DNA from: Paenibacillus sp. 32O-W
GTDB lineage: Bacteria > Bacillota > Bacilli > Paenibacillales > NBRC-103111
NCBI RefSeq assembly: GCF_007679495.1
Contig: NZ_VEGP01000004.1
Coordinates: 82,400-146,399 of the forward strand
Length of the DNA stretch: 64,000 bases
Direction: 5' to 3'
Numbering within the stretch: position 1 is the stretch's first letter; each line of letters starts with the position of its first letter. Shown one piece after another: positions 1 to 9,319 of the stretch. Made by a program: the position numbers and the translations under genes. The notes under the pieces are model-generated. The model was given only the letters and a program-made list of their open reading frames with translations, was not told the origin of the DNA and did no database searches.

Positions 1-431
1 GGGACATCACGCTGGAGCAAATTTACGCCGCGCTTCCTTTCGACAATACGGTTGTCATGGTAGAGGCAAGCGGGCAGACGGTTTGGGATGCGATCGAGCA
101 CAGCCTGGCAAGCTATCCGGCCGCTGCCGGAGGATTCCTGCAGGTATCCGGGATTCAGTACACGTTCGACGCCTCGAAGGAGCCTGGCGCAAGACTGGTG
201 GAGGTGACGATGGACGGTCAACCATTGGACAAAAACAAAACCTACAAGGTGGTTGCCAATGACTTCCTGACAGGCGGCGGGGACAAATTTACGATGCTGA
301 AGGAAAACACGGTCTTAAAGCAGAAGACGAAGCATTACTTAAGAGATGCATTTACCGAATACGTGCGGAAGAATGGGACGATCTCCCCTCAGTTGGAGGG
401 TAGAATCCGCATTCTGAATTCAGGTGAATAG
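1..431 (+). CDS. 5'-nucleotidase / 2',3'-cyclic phosphodiesterase, C-terminal part
   Basis: This is the 3' end of a gene that enters from the left; the readable frame begins at base 3. The visible 142 residues match the C-terminal substrate-binding domain of the UshA/YfkN 5'-nucleotidase family: a DITLEQIYAALPFDNTVV segment, a G-x-W-D-A-IE helix, and a GGGDKFTML loop near the end. These enzymes remove phosphate from nucleotides outside the membrane and usually carry an N-terminal metallophosphatase domain and a signal peptide, both of which would lie upstream of the window. The gene ends at TAG and is followed by a strong terminator at about 500-540. No LPxTG anchor or membrane tail is seen at the C-terminus, so it would be secreted or held through its missing N-terminus. 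Confidence 0.85.
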   Translation, partial: DITLEQIYAALPFDNTVVMVEASGQTVWDAIEHSLASYPAAAGGFLQVSGIQYTFDASKEPGARLVEVTMDGQPLDKNKTYKVVANDFLTGGGDKFTMLKENTVLKQKTKHYLRDAFTEYVRKNGTISPQLEGRIRILNSGE

Positions 432-500
432 AGCGGAAAGGAAGGACTGTCCCTCCAAAGTGGAAATGAAGAAGAGGCCGTTGACCTCGCTCCGCAAAAA

Positions 501-540
501 AATGCAGCCGACCCTGTCCAAGGGCGGCTGCATTTTATTA
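501..540. terminator. Bidirectional intrinsic terminator
   Basis: A perfect 10-bp stem (aatgcagccg paired with cggctgcatt) is extended inward by ccct/aggg. It has a run of A on the left and a T-rich tract on the right. It sits between the converging nucleotidase (+) and oxidoreductase (-) genes and can serve both. Confidence 0.85.
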
Positions 541-568
541 TTTCGAATATCTGACTGTCCACAGAAGG

Positions 569-1630
569 TTACAGGCGTACTTCCGTTTGAGTTTCGGCCG
601 ATTCGTAGATTGCGGATAAAATCTCGATCATGTCAACGCCGTACTCGGGAGTGATGATCGGCTCGGTCCGTCCGAATACGCAGTCAATGAAATGGCGAAT
701 GTTGAGATGATGCGCCTGATCACCGGTCTTGGGAAACCGGGGAGTGATGTCGCACAGCACCTGCTCGATCTCGGTAAACAGCTTCAAATCGTCATTCTGC
801 ATGCTGCAGCCGGCGAGCGTTCCTCGAAGCTCGAGAAATTTCGATTCGTGCTCAATGTTGGAGGCCCAGCTAAACTCGATTTGCAGCGTAGCCCCGTTCT
901 GGAACCGGATGAACCCGGAGGCCAAATCCTCGACATCGAAAGTCCCTCCGACCGGCCGGCCGGTTACTTGCTTGAGATTCGGGTCCGATATCGTTGTGCC
1001 TGCGAATTTCGTATAGGTGGAGGCGGATACGGACATCGGCTTCGGATTTCCCATTAACCAAATGGCGAGATCGATCATATGAACCCCGAGATCAATAAGA
1101 GGGCCTCCGCCGGACAGAGCCTTTGTCGTAAACCAGCCTCCCCGACCGGGGATGCCGCGGCGGCGGATCCAACCCGTCCGTCCGGTATAGATATCACCCA
1201 TCGCTCCGGAGTCGATATATCTTTTCAGAAATTGCGACGCCTGGGTAAACCGGTTGTTCCGCATCACCATCAGCACTTTGCCGGATTGCCGGGCCGCTTC
1301 GGCCATCTTGCGCGCTTCGGCGGGATTGATGGCGTCCGGTTTTTCGCAAAATACATGGATTCCCCGGTTCAATGCGAAGATCGATATTTCCGAATGGAAC
1401 AGGTTAGGGGTGCTGATTCCAACCGCGTCCAGCTCCTCGCGCTCCAGCATCTCCCGATAATCGGTATAGATGCGCGGAATTCCGAAATCCTTGGCCGCAG
1501 CCTCCGCCAGCTCCCGATTCGAATCACACGCGGCCACAAGCTCCACCTCCGGAAGAGACAGCCAACCGGGAGCATGGATATGGCGGAAAATATTGCCGGT
1601 TCCGATAACACCAATCTTAAGCTTGCTCAT
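569..1630 (-). CDS. Gfo/Idh/MocA family NAD(P)-dependent oxidoreductase
   Basis: A 353-residue protein of the usual length for the glucose-fructose oxidoreductase / inositol dehydrogenase family. The N-terminus has the Rossmann motif IGVIGTGNI, residues near 95 carry the CEKPDAIN loop with the family EKP lysine, and a GGGPLIDLGVHMIDL motif near 175 supplies the catalytic-region histidine. These enzymes oxidise or reduce sugars or polyols with NAD(P). It lies 3 bp downstream of the ThuA gene on the same strand, so the two form one operon. ThuA-like and Gfo/Idh proteins commonly occur together in sugar-catabolic operons. The substrate cannot be read from the sequence. Long open frames on the opposite strand here are shadows. 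Confidence 0.93.
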   Translation of the reverse strand: MSKLKIGVIGTGNIFRHIHAPGWLSLPEVELVAACDSNRELAEAAAKDFGIPRIYTDYREMLEREELDAVGISTPNLFHSEISIFALNRGIHVFCEKPDAINPAEARKMAEAARQSGKVLMVMRNNRFTQASQFLKRYIDSGAMGDIYTGRTGWIRRRGIPGRGGWFTTKALSGGGPLIDLGVHMIDLAIWLMGNPKPMSVSASTYTKFAGTTISDPNLKQVTGRPVGGTFDVEDLASGFIRFQNGATLQIEFSWASNIEHESKFLELRGTLAGCSMQNDDLKLFTEIEQVLCDITPRFPKTGDQAHHLNIRHFIDCVFGRTEPIITPEYGVDMIEILSAIYESAETQTEVRL

Positions 1631-1633
1631 TCG

Positions 1634-2374
1634 TTAAACGCTCCCCTTATCTTTAATCGGCTCCAGGGATGGAACGTAACGCCCGTACTTCGGCTTGCTG
1701 TCGCCCGTCGGTGCGGCCCAGCGTACGCTGTTGGCGATGATGCGGCGCACTCCTTCATTATAGTAAGTCGGATGCGTCTCATGACCCGGACGGAAATAGA
1801 AGATGCGTCCCAGCCCTCTCTTGAAGCAGCAGCCGCTGCGGAACACTTCCCCGCCTTCGAACCAGCTTACCAGGACGAGCTCGTCCGGTTCCGGAATATC
1901 GAAATGCTCTCCATACATTTCTTCCTGCTCCAGCTCGATGTATTCGCCGATTCCCTGCACGATAGGGTGTCCGGGAGAGACGACCCAGAGCCGCTCCTTG
2001 TCTCCGGCTTCGCGCCACTTAAGATCGCAGGAGGTACCCATTAATTTCTTGAATATTTTGGAGAAATGCCCCGAGTGGAGAACGATCAGTCCCATTCCGG
2101 CAAGCACCCGCTGATAGACCCGCTCGACGATCTCATCCTGAACTTCCTTATGGGCCATATGCCCCCACCAGACAAGGACGTCGGTCTCGTTCAGCACTTC
2201 TTCCGTCAATCCGTGCTCAGGCTCATCCAACGTTGCGGTGCGGACTGCAAATTCCGTGCCCAAGGCTTCCGCCAGGACGGCATGTATTCCTTGCGGATAA
2301 ATGTTCCGGACCGCCTCATCTTTTAGTTCATGGCGGTATTCATTCCATATGGTGACTCTCACATTGCCGCTCAT
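1634..2374 (-). CDS. ThuA domain-containing protein (trehalose-utilisation family)
   Basis: A 246-residue protein with the class I glutamine-amidotransferase-like fold of ThuA. Visible marks are the start [12 protein letters not shown], the [11 protein letters not shown] strand-turn, LIVLHSGH at the place of the nucleophile elbow, and [17 protein letters not shown] near the end, all family hallmarks. ThuA proteins are linked to disaccharide (trehalose, sucrose, kojibiose) oxidation to 3-keto sugars, working with Gfo/Idh dehydrogenases. The start ATG has GGAGG 7 bases upstream. It is the first gene of the minus-strand pair and is divergent from the AraC-type regulator at 2615, its likely controller. 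Assignment to the family is firm; the exact reaction is unknown. Confidence 0.93.
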   Translation of the reverse strand: MSGNVRVTIWNEYRHELKDEAVRNIYPQGIHAVLAEALGTEFAVRTATLDEPEHGLTEEVLNETDVLVWWGHMAHKEVQDEIVERVYQRVLAGMGLIVLHSGHFSKIFKKLMGTSCDLKWREAGDKERLWVVSPGHPIVQGIGEYIELEQEEMYGEHFDIPEPDELVLVSWFEGGEVFRSGCCFKRGLGRIFYFRPGHETHPTYYNEGVRRIIANSVRWAAPTGDSKPKYGRYVPSLEPIKDKGSV

Positions 2375-2507
2375 TTCATTGCCTCCTTATTTATGCATTG
2401 CACTAATGGTTTGTTCTTGTCCCCTCTATCATAAGTAAACAGAACGGCCGAGAAAAGGAGCGATCCTGACCATTTTGTATCCAATTGTGCTCACAAGCGA
2501 TCAAGCA

Positions 2508-2516
2508 TGGTATAAT
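2508..2516 (+). promoter_or_regulatory. Extended -10 promoter for the AraC-type regulator
   Basis: TGGTATAAT gives a perfect -10 with the TG extension, about 100 bp ahead of the regulator start. No good -35 is seen at 17 bp, as is common for extended -10 promoters. Confidence 0.5.
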
Positions 2517-2614
2517 TAATCGATGGAATAGCGATTCTTAAGTTTATCAGCCGTTCGGCTGTTTGACAATGTGGGACAAGCAAACGATTAAACCGACCCG
2601 GCGGGGGGAAAACA

Positions 2615-3568
2615 ATGAAGATCAGCCATGAGGAAGTCCATTATCAGAATCCTTTTTTGTGTCTCAAAATTTGGGAAATCGTTCACGACAGCGGCGGAGA
2701 AATGATGCCTCAACCGGCCGATACTCCGCCGGATCGCTGGCATTATCATAGAGAAGCGGAATTCCTGCTCATTCTGCAGGGAGAGATGGAGGTGGGGGTT
2801 CCCGAAGAGAAATGGACGATTGGAAGCGGGGATGTGCTGCTGATCGGCTCCTCTCAGCCGCATTGGACGCGTCCGCTCGGCAAGCCGCTGAAGTACATTG
2901 TGTTCCAGCTTGATCTTGCATCCCATTTTGATCAATCCGTAGTGGTTCACCTGAAATATTTTCAAGAGCAGATCCGGCCGTTAAGCGCGTTAAACTATAT
3001 CTTTAAAGAAAATCCGGAGGCAAAGAAGAAGGTGGCCGAGGCCATTCTGGGCATTTACGAGGAAATCGGGGGCCAGGCCAAGGGCTATGAAATTGCGATT
3101 TCGATGCTGGTCAAGCAGATTATTCTGGTGCTTGTCCGGAGTGACCGCAGCGACAGACTGCAGTACGATCGCGGAGAGCAGCTGCAAATGCTGGCGCCTG
3201 TTCTACTTTATATCGATAAGAACCTGAAGGAGAAAGTGACGGTTGCAGAGGCAAGCCGGCGGATGAATTTAAGCTATCATCATTTCTTGCGGACGTTCAA
3301 ACGGGCAATCGGCATGTCTTTCACAGAGTACGTTAATTTTAAACGGATCCGGAAGGCGGAGCAGCTGTTATTGACCGAGGACCTGACCGTCGAGCAGATT
3401 GCGAACGAGGTGGGGATACCGAACCGGGCGCATTTTCATGAGCTGTTCAAACGGCAGCACGGCTGTTCTCCGGCACAGTTCAAGAGAAGAATGCATAAGC
3501 AGTTTCCGACCGGCGAGTCCCGGAAGATCTCGGGGCCGGAAGAAGCTGCAGCGGGCACAGATGGCTAA
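2615..3568 (+). CDS. AraC family transcriptional regulator with N-terminal cupin
   Basis: A 317-residue regulator. Residues about 1-120 form a cupin-like sensor (WHYHREAEFLLILQGEMEVG). Residues about 195-295 hold two helix-turn-helix units, including EASRRMNLSYHHFLRTFKR and the family-typical VEQIANEVGIPNRAHFHELFKR. The start follows a GGGGGG purine run at the right spacing. It is divergent from the ThuA-Gfo/Idh operon and probably activates it in response to a sugar. The inducer is not identifiable. The C-terminal 20 residues are rich in E, A and G and look like a non-conserved tail. Confidence 0.92.
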   Translation: MKISHEEVHYQNPFLCLKIWEIVHDSGGEMMPQPADTPPDRWHYHREAEFLLILQGEMEVGVPEEKWTIGSGDVLLIGSSQPHWTRPLGKPLKYIVFQLDLASHFDQSVVVHLKYFQEQIRPLSALNYIFKENPEAKKKVAEAILGIYEEIGGQAKGYEIAISMLVKQIILVLVRSDRSDRLQYDRGEQLQMLAPVLLYIDKNLKEKVTVAEASRRMNLSYHHFLRTFKRAIGMSFTEYVNFKRIRKAEQLLLTEDLTVEQIANEVGIPNRAHFHELFKRQHGCSPAQFKRRMHKQFPTGESRKISGPEEAAAGTDG

Positions 3569-3649
3569 AACCTGTGCACACGGCCTGGCATTACAATACG
3601 TATTTTTATATACTAAAATTGATTTATTTTGTAAATTTCTATATATCAG

Positions 3650-3678
3650 TTGCATGGTTTCAATACTAGTCTTATACT
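3650..3678 (+). promoter_or_regulatory. SigmaA-type promoter for the sortase gene
   Basis: TTGCAT and TATACT are separated by exactly 17 bp. The predicted transcript has an untranslated leader of about 110 bases that contains a hairpin at 3747-3770 (gtcgtc paired with gacgac). The hairpin is not followed by a T tract, so its role is unknown. Confidence 0.5.
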
Positions 3679-3796
3679 CGTGTTTAAGAGGAACTCTGTC
3701 TTGAATTTTCTAAGCGGGATGCGGCCATATAACGATGATTGGGCCTGTCGTCCTTGTATGCCAAGACGACATATTAACGGGATAGGGAGGTTGCCT

Positions 3797-4453
3797 GTGC
3801 TGCGAAAGAGGAAGACCGCCATGAGAAATAAAATTGGCTCTTTATTAATCCTTATAGGTGTCATTTTCATATTCGTTAGTGTATATCAGTATTTCAGCCA
3901 TAAGATAGGAATGCAAAGAGCGTTGGAGGAGGCGGAAAGCAAGATTTCCTTGGAACAGGAATTCAAGCCCAAGCCGATAGTTCAGCCGGAGGTGGATTCT
4001 AAGGAAGCTCTGCAGGCTGCCCAGTTAGCAGCAAGACAGCAATTTGATCCCCAGGATAACGATGTCATCGGTGTTCTGAAGATTCCGAAGATTGAAGCCA
4101 AGCTGCCGATTATCGAAGGAACGGATGAGGAAATGCTCGCCAAAGGAGTAGGACACTACCGCACAACGGCATTTCCTATGGATAATGAACAAATCCTGCT
4201 GTCGGGACACCGTGATACCGTCTTCCGAAATTTCGGCGAATTGGAGATTGGAGACCGTCTGATCGTTGAAATGCCTTACGGAACATTCGAGTACAGCATT
4301 GAGGAAACCGAAATTGTCTCCAGCGATAATACAACGGTTATAGGCCCCAAGGGAGAGGAAGTCTTAACCTTGTCGACCTGTTACCCGTTCAGATATGTTG
4401 GGGATGCCCCCGACCGGTTTATAGTTTACGCTTATCCGGTAGAGGATGAATAG
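3797..4453 (+). CDS. Class D-like sortase
   Basis: A 218-residue sortase. The GTG start at 3797 is chosen because GGGAGG lies 6 bases upstream; an ATG at 3821 is the alternative. One N-terminal membrane segment (IGSLLILIGVIFIFVSVYQYF) is followed by an extracellular linker and the sortase barrel. The catalytic set is complete: His138 in LSGHRDTVF, Cys195 in LSTCYPF and Arg207 in DRFIVYA. Sortases cleave LPxTG-like signals of secreted proteins and attach them to the cell wall. No protein with such a sorting signal is encoded in this window, so its substrate lies elsewhere. The sequence upstream of 3797 in the same frame is judged untranslated because it contains the promoter. Confidence 0.9.
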   Translation: MLRKRKTAMRNKIGSLLILIGVIFIFVSVYQYFSHKIGMQRALEEAESKISLEQEFKPKPIVQPEVDSKEALQAAQLAARQQFDPQDNDVIGVLKIPKIEAKLPIIEGTDEEMLAKGVGHYRTTAFPMDNEQILLSGHRDTVFRNFGELEIGDRLIVEMPYGTFEYSIEETEIVSSDNTTVIGPKGEEVLTLSTCYPFRYVGDAPDRFIVYAYPVEDE

Positions 4454-4634
4454 AAACCATGTTGTATCAGCAAGGAGTCAGATGGCTTGAGCCTTAATCA
4501 TGAGGTTTGGGCCATTTTCTTTTATCACCTTCGTTTCTACTTCCAGATCGCGAATTCAACAAAAAATGGTCAGAAATTGTATAGGAGCCTGTGAGATTAT
4601 AAATATAATATCGTCCAAGCTCGAGGTGGTCTCT

Positions 4635-7600
4635 TTGCATCACATACATGGCACTTATAACATTCCGCTTGTCATTCTTTCCGTCTTCATTTCCATTTTT
4701 GCATCTTATGCTTCATTAAATATTATAGACAGGGTAGTTTTGAAGCAAGGAAGATCCCGGTTCCTTTGGATTTTATTCGGGTCCTGTGTAGAGGGGTTGG
4801 GCATTTGGTCGATGCATTTTGTCGGGATGCTGGCGTTTCATCTGACTTTCGAAGTAACCTATGATCCTTGGCTGCTGGTGCTTTCGATGATCCTTCCCGT
4901 CTGTGCGGCTTTTATCGCCATGCAGTTTGTCAGCAGAGAGAATGTCACCCATTTCCAAACGGTATTGGGCGGCTTGTTCATGGGACTGGCTATTACTACG
5001 ATGCATTATACCGGGATGTTCGCAATGATCGTTCCTGCGGAAATTCACTACGATCCCTACTTGGTTACCCTGTCTCTGCTCATTGCGGTTACGGTTTCCA
5101 TAGCGGCGCTCTATTTGATGTATCAATATAAAAAGGGCTCGCGGAAATCACCATATCTCTTAAGAATTGCCGGAAGCTGCATGATTGGCGGCGCCATTAC
5201 CAGCATGCATTACACGGGGATGGCTGCGGCCAGCTTTACCGTATCTGAAGAGATGCTGCAGCGCTCTATGGAGTATCCGGTTGTAAACAATATTGACCTT
5301 GCCGCTTGGATCGGTTTGACCGCGGTATTCATCCTGCTCCTGATCATCTCTCTGCAGTCGATCGAACACAAGATAGAAATGCGATTGGCTACATTGAATG
5401 AACGAAGATATCATTACATGTTTGAGCACAATCCGGATATCGTGTGCCTCTTTGATGTGCACGGAAAATTGCTGCAGGCCAACTCCTCAATGGAGAAGCT
5501 TACAGGCTACACTGTGGAAGAGGTAAGAGAGAGGACGATTCCCGGCATGCTGGATCTCCGGAATCGTTATAAAGTGATTTCCAAATTCAAGAAAGTATCG
5601 GAAGGACGTTCCCAATCGGTCGAAATTACCTTATGGCATAAGAACGGCTCGCTTCTTCATCTGAATACTACGATCGTTCCCATCTTTATGCACGGAGAAA
5701 TAGTTAACATTTACGCGATTTCCAAGGATGTAACAGCCCATAGAAGAGCTGAGGCTGGATTAAGAAGGGAGAAGGATACCGCCCAGAAATATTTGGATGT
5801 CGTTGGCGTTATGCTGTTAGTTCTGCAGGCGGACGGGACGGTTTCCTTGATCAATAGAACGGGGTGCCAAATTCTCGGCTATCCGGCTGAACAAATCATC
5901 GGTGTCCATTGGTTTGAGCATTTCGCAGCGGATCCTTCCCGAGATCAATTCAGGCTGTTGCTCCAGAGGCTTATAGATGGAGCCCAAGAGATGGAAGAAA
6001 GCTTCGAAAGCACGATCAGGACCAGAACAGGAGAAAGAACGATCCTATGGCATCATACGATTCTTCTGGATGACGATGAGAACAAGCGAATCCTTGTTTC
6101 CGGAGCGGATATTACGGAACGTAAGCAAGCCGAGATCGCGCTGCAGAAGAGCGAAGCCAGTTTATCGGAATCCCAACAAATTGCCAAGCTGGGAAGCTGG
6201 GAGTGGGATTTGAAGAGAAATGAATGGAACTGGTCCATCGGCATGTACAAGATTATCGGATTGGACAAGGACAAGCTAACGTTGGCCCATATTGTTTCCC
6301 TGGTCCATCCGGAAGACCGCTTGCAATTCCAGCAGAAAGTGGAAGAAGCGTTAAAAAATAAAAGCGAATGTACTCTGGAATATAAAATGCTGATGCCGGA
6401 TCAGACGATTCGCTATCACTACGGGGAAATCCACATGGAGGTGGATGATCGGGGGACTCCCGCCAGAATGTACGGCTTTGTTCAGGATATTACGGAGCGC
6501 AAACAGCTGGAAATGAAGCTGCGGGAAGTCACGCAGGCCAAGAGCAGCTTCCTCGCCAGCATGAGTCATGAAATACGGACGCCGCTGAATGCTATTCTGG
6601 GGCTGGGCCATCTCATTCAGATGACCGATTTGTCCGACAAGCAGAAGGACTATATTCATAAGATTCAATCGGCCTCGCAATCTCTTCTGGGCATTATTAA
6701 TAACATTCTGGATTTCTCCAAAATCGAGGCGGGGAAAATAGAACTCGAGTCCATTCCTTTTCAGCTAAGCCGGGTGCTGAAGGAGGTGACCGATGTTATT
6801 TCCGTCAGTGCCGCTGAGAAAGGGCTGCATATTTTCTTTAGTTCAGAATGGGATGTACCCGATGAGCTGATCGGCGATCCTTTGCGGCTTGGACAAGTCA
6901 TCATCAATCTGGCCAATAACGCCATTAAGTTTACGGATAGCGGAGAAATTGTAATTCGAACGAAATTAGTCTCACTAAAGCATGATAGTGTAAAGCTGCA
7001 GATTTCTGTCAAGGATACGGGAATCGGTCTCACACCCGAACAAAAATTGGTCATTTTTCAGTCGTTCGCTCAAGCGAATGAAGCGACAACGCGCAAATAT
7101 GGAGGAACCGGCCTGGGTCTGTCGATTAGCCAACAATTGGTTGAGATGATGAACGGGAGCATCCATGTGGAGAGTCGCATCGGGAAGGGGAGTACGTTCT
7201 CATTCACGGCGGAATTCGGGCTTCAGGAACAGCGGGAAAGAGTATTAATTCCCGACAAGCCGTATAAATTATTAGTTATCGATCAAAGCAAAACCTCCCA
7301 GGATTGTATTAGGGAATCGCTATGCCCTTATACTTTTGAAGTGACCTGCTTGGATGACGCTTCTTCGTTGGATACGGGGCGGATCCCTTTACGGCAGGAC
7401 GTGAGAACCGGATATGATCTAGTCTTGTTGGACTGGAATACAGACAAAAGTAATTGTTTCGCGGCAGCGAAAGTCCTAGGGAATAGTTCTGAAGTAAGTG
7501 GTATCCCTTCCATTACCATGGTAAACTGGTTTCAACGGACTGATATGGATGGAAATAGCAATTTGCCCCGTCCGGATTATATTTTGGAAAAGCCCTTTAA

Positions 7601-8792
7601 CAGGGAGGAATTACTTGCTGCCGTCTGGAAAGCCATAGTGCCAGCTAAACGGGGTGATGCCGGCGAAGTCCAAGCACTTTCTCTTACCGGACCTATGGAA
7701 GAAGGGCCTAATCAGACAAGGATTTTGATCGCGGAGGATAATCAAATCAATCGTTTGGTTTACCAGGAGATTATAGCTCCGTATTTTAATAATGTAGTTT
7801 TAGTCGGCAGCGGGAAAGAAGCGGCGGATTTATTTACTCGTTCACCCCGCCTACAATTTGATATCATACTGATGGATCTGCAAATGCCGGAAATGGACGG
7901 CTTCGAAGCGGTCCGGCTTATTCGCAGTCAGGATGCGGAAGTTCCGATTATTGCCATCACGGCTCATGCTCTGTTATCGGTTAAGCAGCAATGTTTAGAA
8001 CAAGGAATGAATGATTTTATTTCCAAGCCGATCGTTCCGTCGCAGCTTATTTCTACCATTATTAAATGGACTAACGGCAGATTGGAAGAAGGTTATATTA
8101 AATATGGAGAAACGGCTGTAAGCAGGTATAGTCCTCCGAATATTCCATCCTTGGATTCAGACCTGCTCGATTTGGGCACGCTATCAGGCCGTCTAAACGG
8201 GAATCAGGCTAAACTATATGATCTATTGATGACGTTCCTTAAAGAGCATTCCGAATTTATTCCGCAAATCCGTCGATATTTAGCCGAGGAGGACTATGTA
8301 TCCGCAGGCCGCCTTGCTCATAATTTGAAAGGAGTGGCCGGCAATCTGTCCATGGATTCCCTGGCGCACTCCGTTCATCAGCTGGAGAAAGCTCTTAATC
8401 GGCGGGAAGGAAGTAAGATCAGGGTTCAGATAGAAGAGTTGAGACTTCTTATAGATGCGTTAACCAAGAAAATTGAAGCCTGGCTCCAGCAAGTCGATGA
8501 TGCTATGGAGATGGAGCCCCTGGTCCAGAAACCGGGCAAAGTATATATAACTTCATTATTTAGAGAGCTTGATCTTCTGTTAAGCAAGAACAGCATGGCG
8601 GCGTTCGAAGTTTCGGAACGTATATATAAGGTTCTGCGCGGAGATCCCGGGATCGGGAAAGAGGCAAGAAGCCTTGTGCATTCAATAAAACAGTTGGATT
8701 ATAGCCGGGCAAGACAAATATTGCTGGAAATCGAAGCCGGTTTGCTTTATCAAATACCCGAAGACAGGGTGGGATTTGAAATTGAACGATAA
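4635..8792 (+). CDS. MHYT-PAS hybrid sensor histidine kinase with two receiver domains and HPt
   Basis: A 1385-residue membrane kinase starting at TTG 4635, which has GAGGTGG 5 bases upstream and gives the usual start HHIHGTYN of MHYT kinases. The order is a seven-helix MHYT domain with motifs near residues 60, 122 and 190 (SMHFVGM, TMHYTGM, SMHYTGM), three PAS domains (about 260-620), HisKA with His645 in SMSHEIRTPLN, HATPase (DTGIGL, GGTGLGLSI), a partly degenerate receiver (Asp933 in LLDW, one acidic-pocket residue lost), a second intact receiver with Asp1081 in MDLQMPEMDG, and HPt with His1229 in AHNLKGVAGN. MHYT domains are proposed to bind copper and sense O2, CO or NO. The next gene is an overlapping response regulator. 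Confidence 0.93.
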   Translation: MHHIHGTYNIPLVILSVFISIFASYASLNIIDRVVLKQGRSRFLWILFGSCVEGLGIWSMHFVGMLAFHLTFEVTYDPWLLVLSMILPVCAAFIAMQFVSRENVTHFQTVLGGLFMGLAITTMHYTGMFAMIVPAEIHYDPYLVTLSLLIAVTVSIAALYLMYQYKKGSRKSPYLLRIAGSCMIGGAITSMHYTGMAAASFTVSEEMLQRSMEYPVVNNIDLAAWIGLTAVFILLLIISLQSIEHKIEMRLATLNERRYHYMFEHNPDIVCLFDVHGKLLQANSSMEKLTGYTVEEVRERTIPGMLDLRNRYKVISKFKKVSEGRSQSVEITLWHKNGSLLHLNTTIVPIFMHGEIVNIYAISKDVTAHRRAEAGLRREKDTAQKYLDVVGVMLLVLQADGTVSLINRTGCQILGYPAEQIIGVHWFEHFAADPSRDQFRLLLQRLIDGAQEMEESFESTIRTRTGERTILWHHTILLDDDENKRILVSGADITERKQAEIALQKSEASLSESQQIAKLGSWEWDLKRNEWNWSIGMYKIIGLDKDKLTLAHIVSLVHPEDRLQFQQKVEEALKNKSECTLEYKMLMPDQTIRYHYGEIHMEVDDRGTPARMYGFVQDITERKQLEMKLREVTQAKSSFLASMSHEIRTPLNAILGLGHLIQMTDLSDKQKDYIHKIQSASQSLLGIINNILDFSKIEAGKIELESIPFQLSRVLKEVTDVISVSAAEKGLHIFFSSEWDVPDELIGDPLRLGQVIINLANNAIKFTDSGEIVIRTKLVSLKHDSVKLQISVKDTGIGLTPEQKLVIFQSFAQANEATTRKYGGTGLGLSISQQLVEMMNGSIHVESRIGKGSTFSFTAEFGLQEQRERVLIPDKPYKLLVIDQSKTSQDCIRESLCPYTFEVTCLDDASSLDTGRIPLRQDVRTGYDLVLLDWNTDKSNCFAAAKVLGNSSEVSGIPSITMVNWFQRTDMDGNSNLPRPDYILEKPFNREELLAAVWKAIVPAKRGDAGEVQALSLTGPMEEGPNQTRILIAEDNQINRLVYQEIIAPYFNNVVLVGSGKEAADLFTRSPRLQFDIILMDLQMPEMDGFEAVRLIRSQDAEVPIIAITAHALLSVKQQCLEQGMNDFISKPIVPSQLISTIIKWTNGRLEEGYIKYGETAVSRYSPPNIPSLDSDLLDLGTLSGRLNGNQAKLYDLLMTFLKEHSEFIPQIRRYLAEEDYVSAGRLAHNLKGVAGNLSMDSLAHSVHQLEKALNRREGSKIRVQIEELRLLIDALTKKIEAWLQQVDDAMEMEPLVQKPGKVYITSLFRELDLLLSKNSMAAFEVSERIYKVLRGDPGIGKEARSLVHSIKQLDYSRARQILLEIEAGLLYQIPEDRVGFEIER

Positions 8793-9183
8793 ACATACGA
8801 TACTAATTGTCGATGACTCACCTTCCAATATTTTGCTGCTGCAAGCGATTCTGGGAGAGGAATATGAAGTCTTGTATTCAACAAGAGGGGAAAAAGGATT
8901 GGAAATGGCGCAAGAGCTACAACCCGATTTGATCCTTCTGGATGTTATGATGCCGGATATGGATGGGTATGCCGTGTGCAAGCAATTAAAAGAGAACCCT
9001 CTGACCGTTGCCATTCCTGTTATTTTCATTACCGTACTGGATCATGAGGAAGATGAAGGAAACGGGCTTCAGGCAGGGGCCATTGACTACATAACCAAGC
9101 CATTCAATACAACGAATATTATGATGAAGATTAGGAATCATTTGACGTTTAAGGACTTGATTCGCCACAGAAGGATCAACTGA
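8776..9183 (+). CDS. Single-domain response regulator
   Basis: A 135-residue protein consisting only of a receiver domain. It has the acidic pair in ILIVDDSPSN, the phospho-acceptor Asp in LLDVMMPDMDGY, the Thr/Ser position in VIFITVLD, and the Lys in YITKPFN. The TTG start overlaps the end of the hybrid kinase by 17 bp, so the two are translationally coupled, and the HPt domain of that kinase is the likely phosphodonor. Proteins with this receiver type often continue into GGDEF or HD-GYP output domains, but here the frame stops soon after the receiver and no output-domain coding sequence follows. A second in-frame TTG at 8782 is an alternative start. Confidence 0.88.
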   Translation: MKLNDKHTILIVDDSPSNILLLQAILGEEYEVLYSTRGEKGLEMAQELQPDLILLDVMMPDMDGYAVCKQLKENPLTVAIPVIFITVLDHEEDEGNGLQAGAIDYITKPFNTTNIMMKIRNHLTFKDLIRHRRIN

Positions 9184-9319
9184 TTGATGCCTACAGAACC
9201 AAACCATTCAACGGACGGCAGGTCTTCGAAGTACGGACATATGCCTTAGTTGAACGAGGGTTAATACATAATTTTAAAGCGAATAAGCCGCACATACAAA
9301 ATTAATTGAAAGACTGCAG

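Noticed and set aside
1079..2044. 321-codon plus-strand open frame
   Set aside because: It lies wholly antisense to the Gfo/Idh and ThuA genes, has no ribosome binding site and no recognisable domain.
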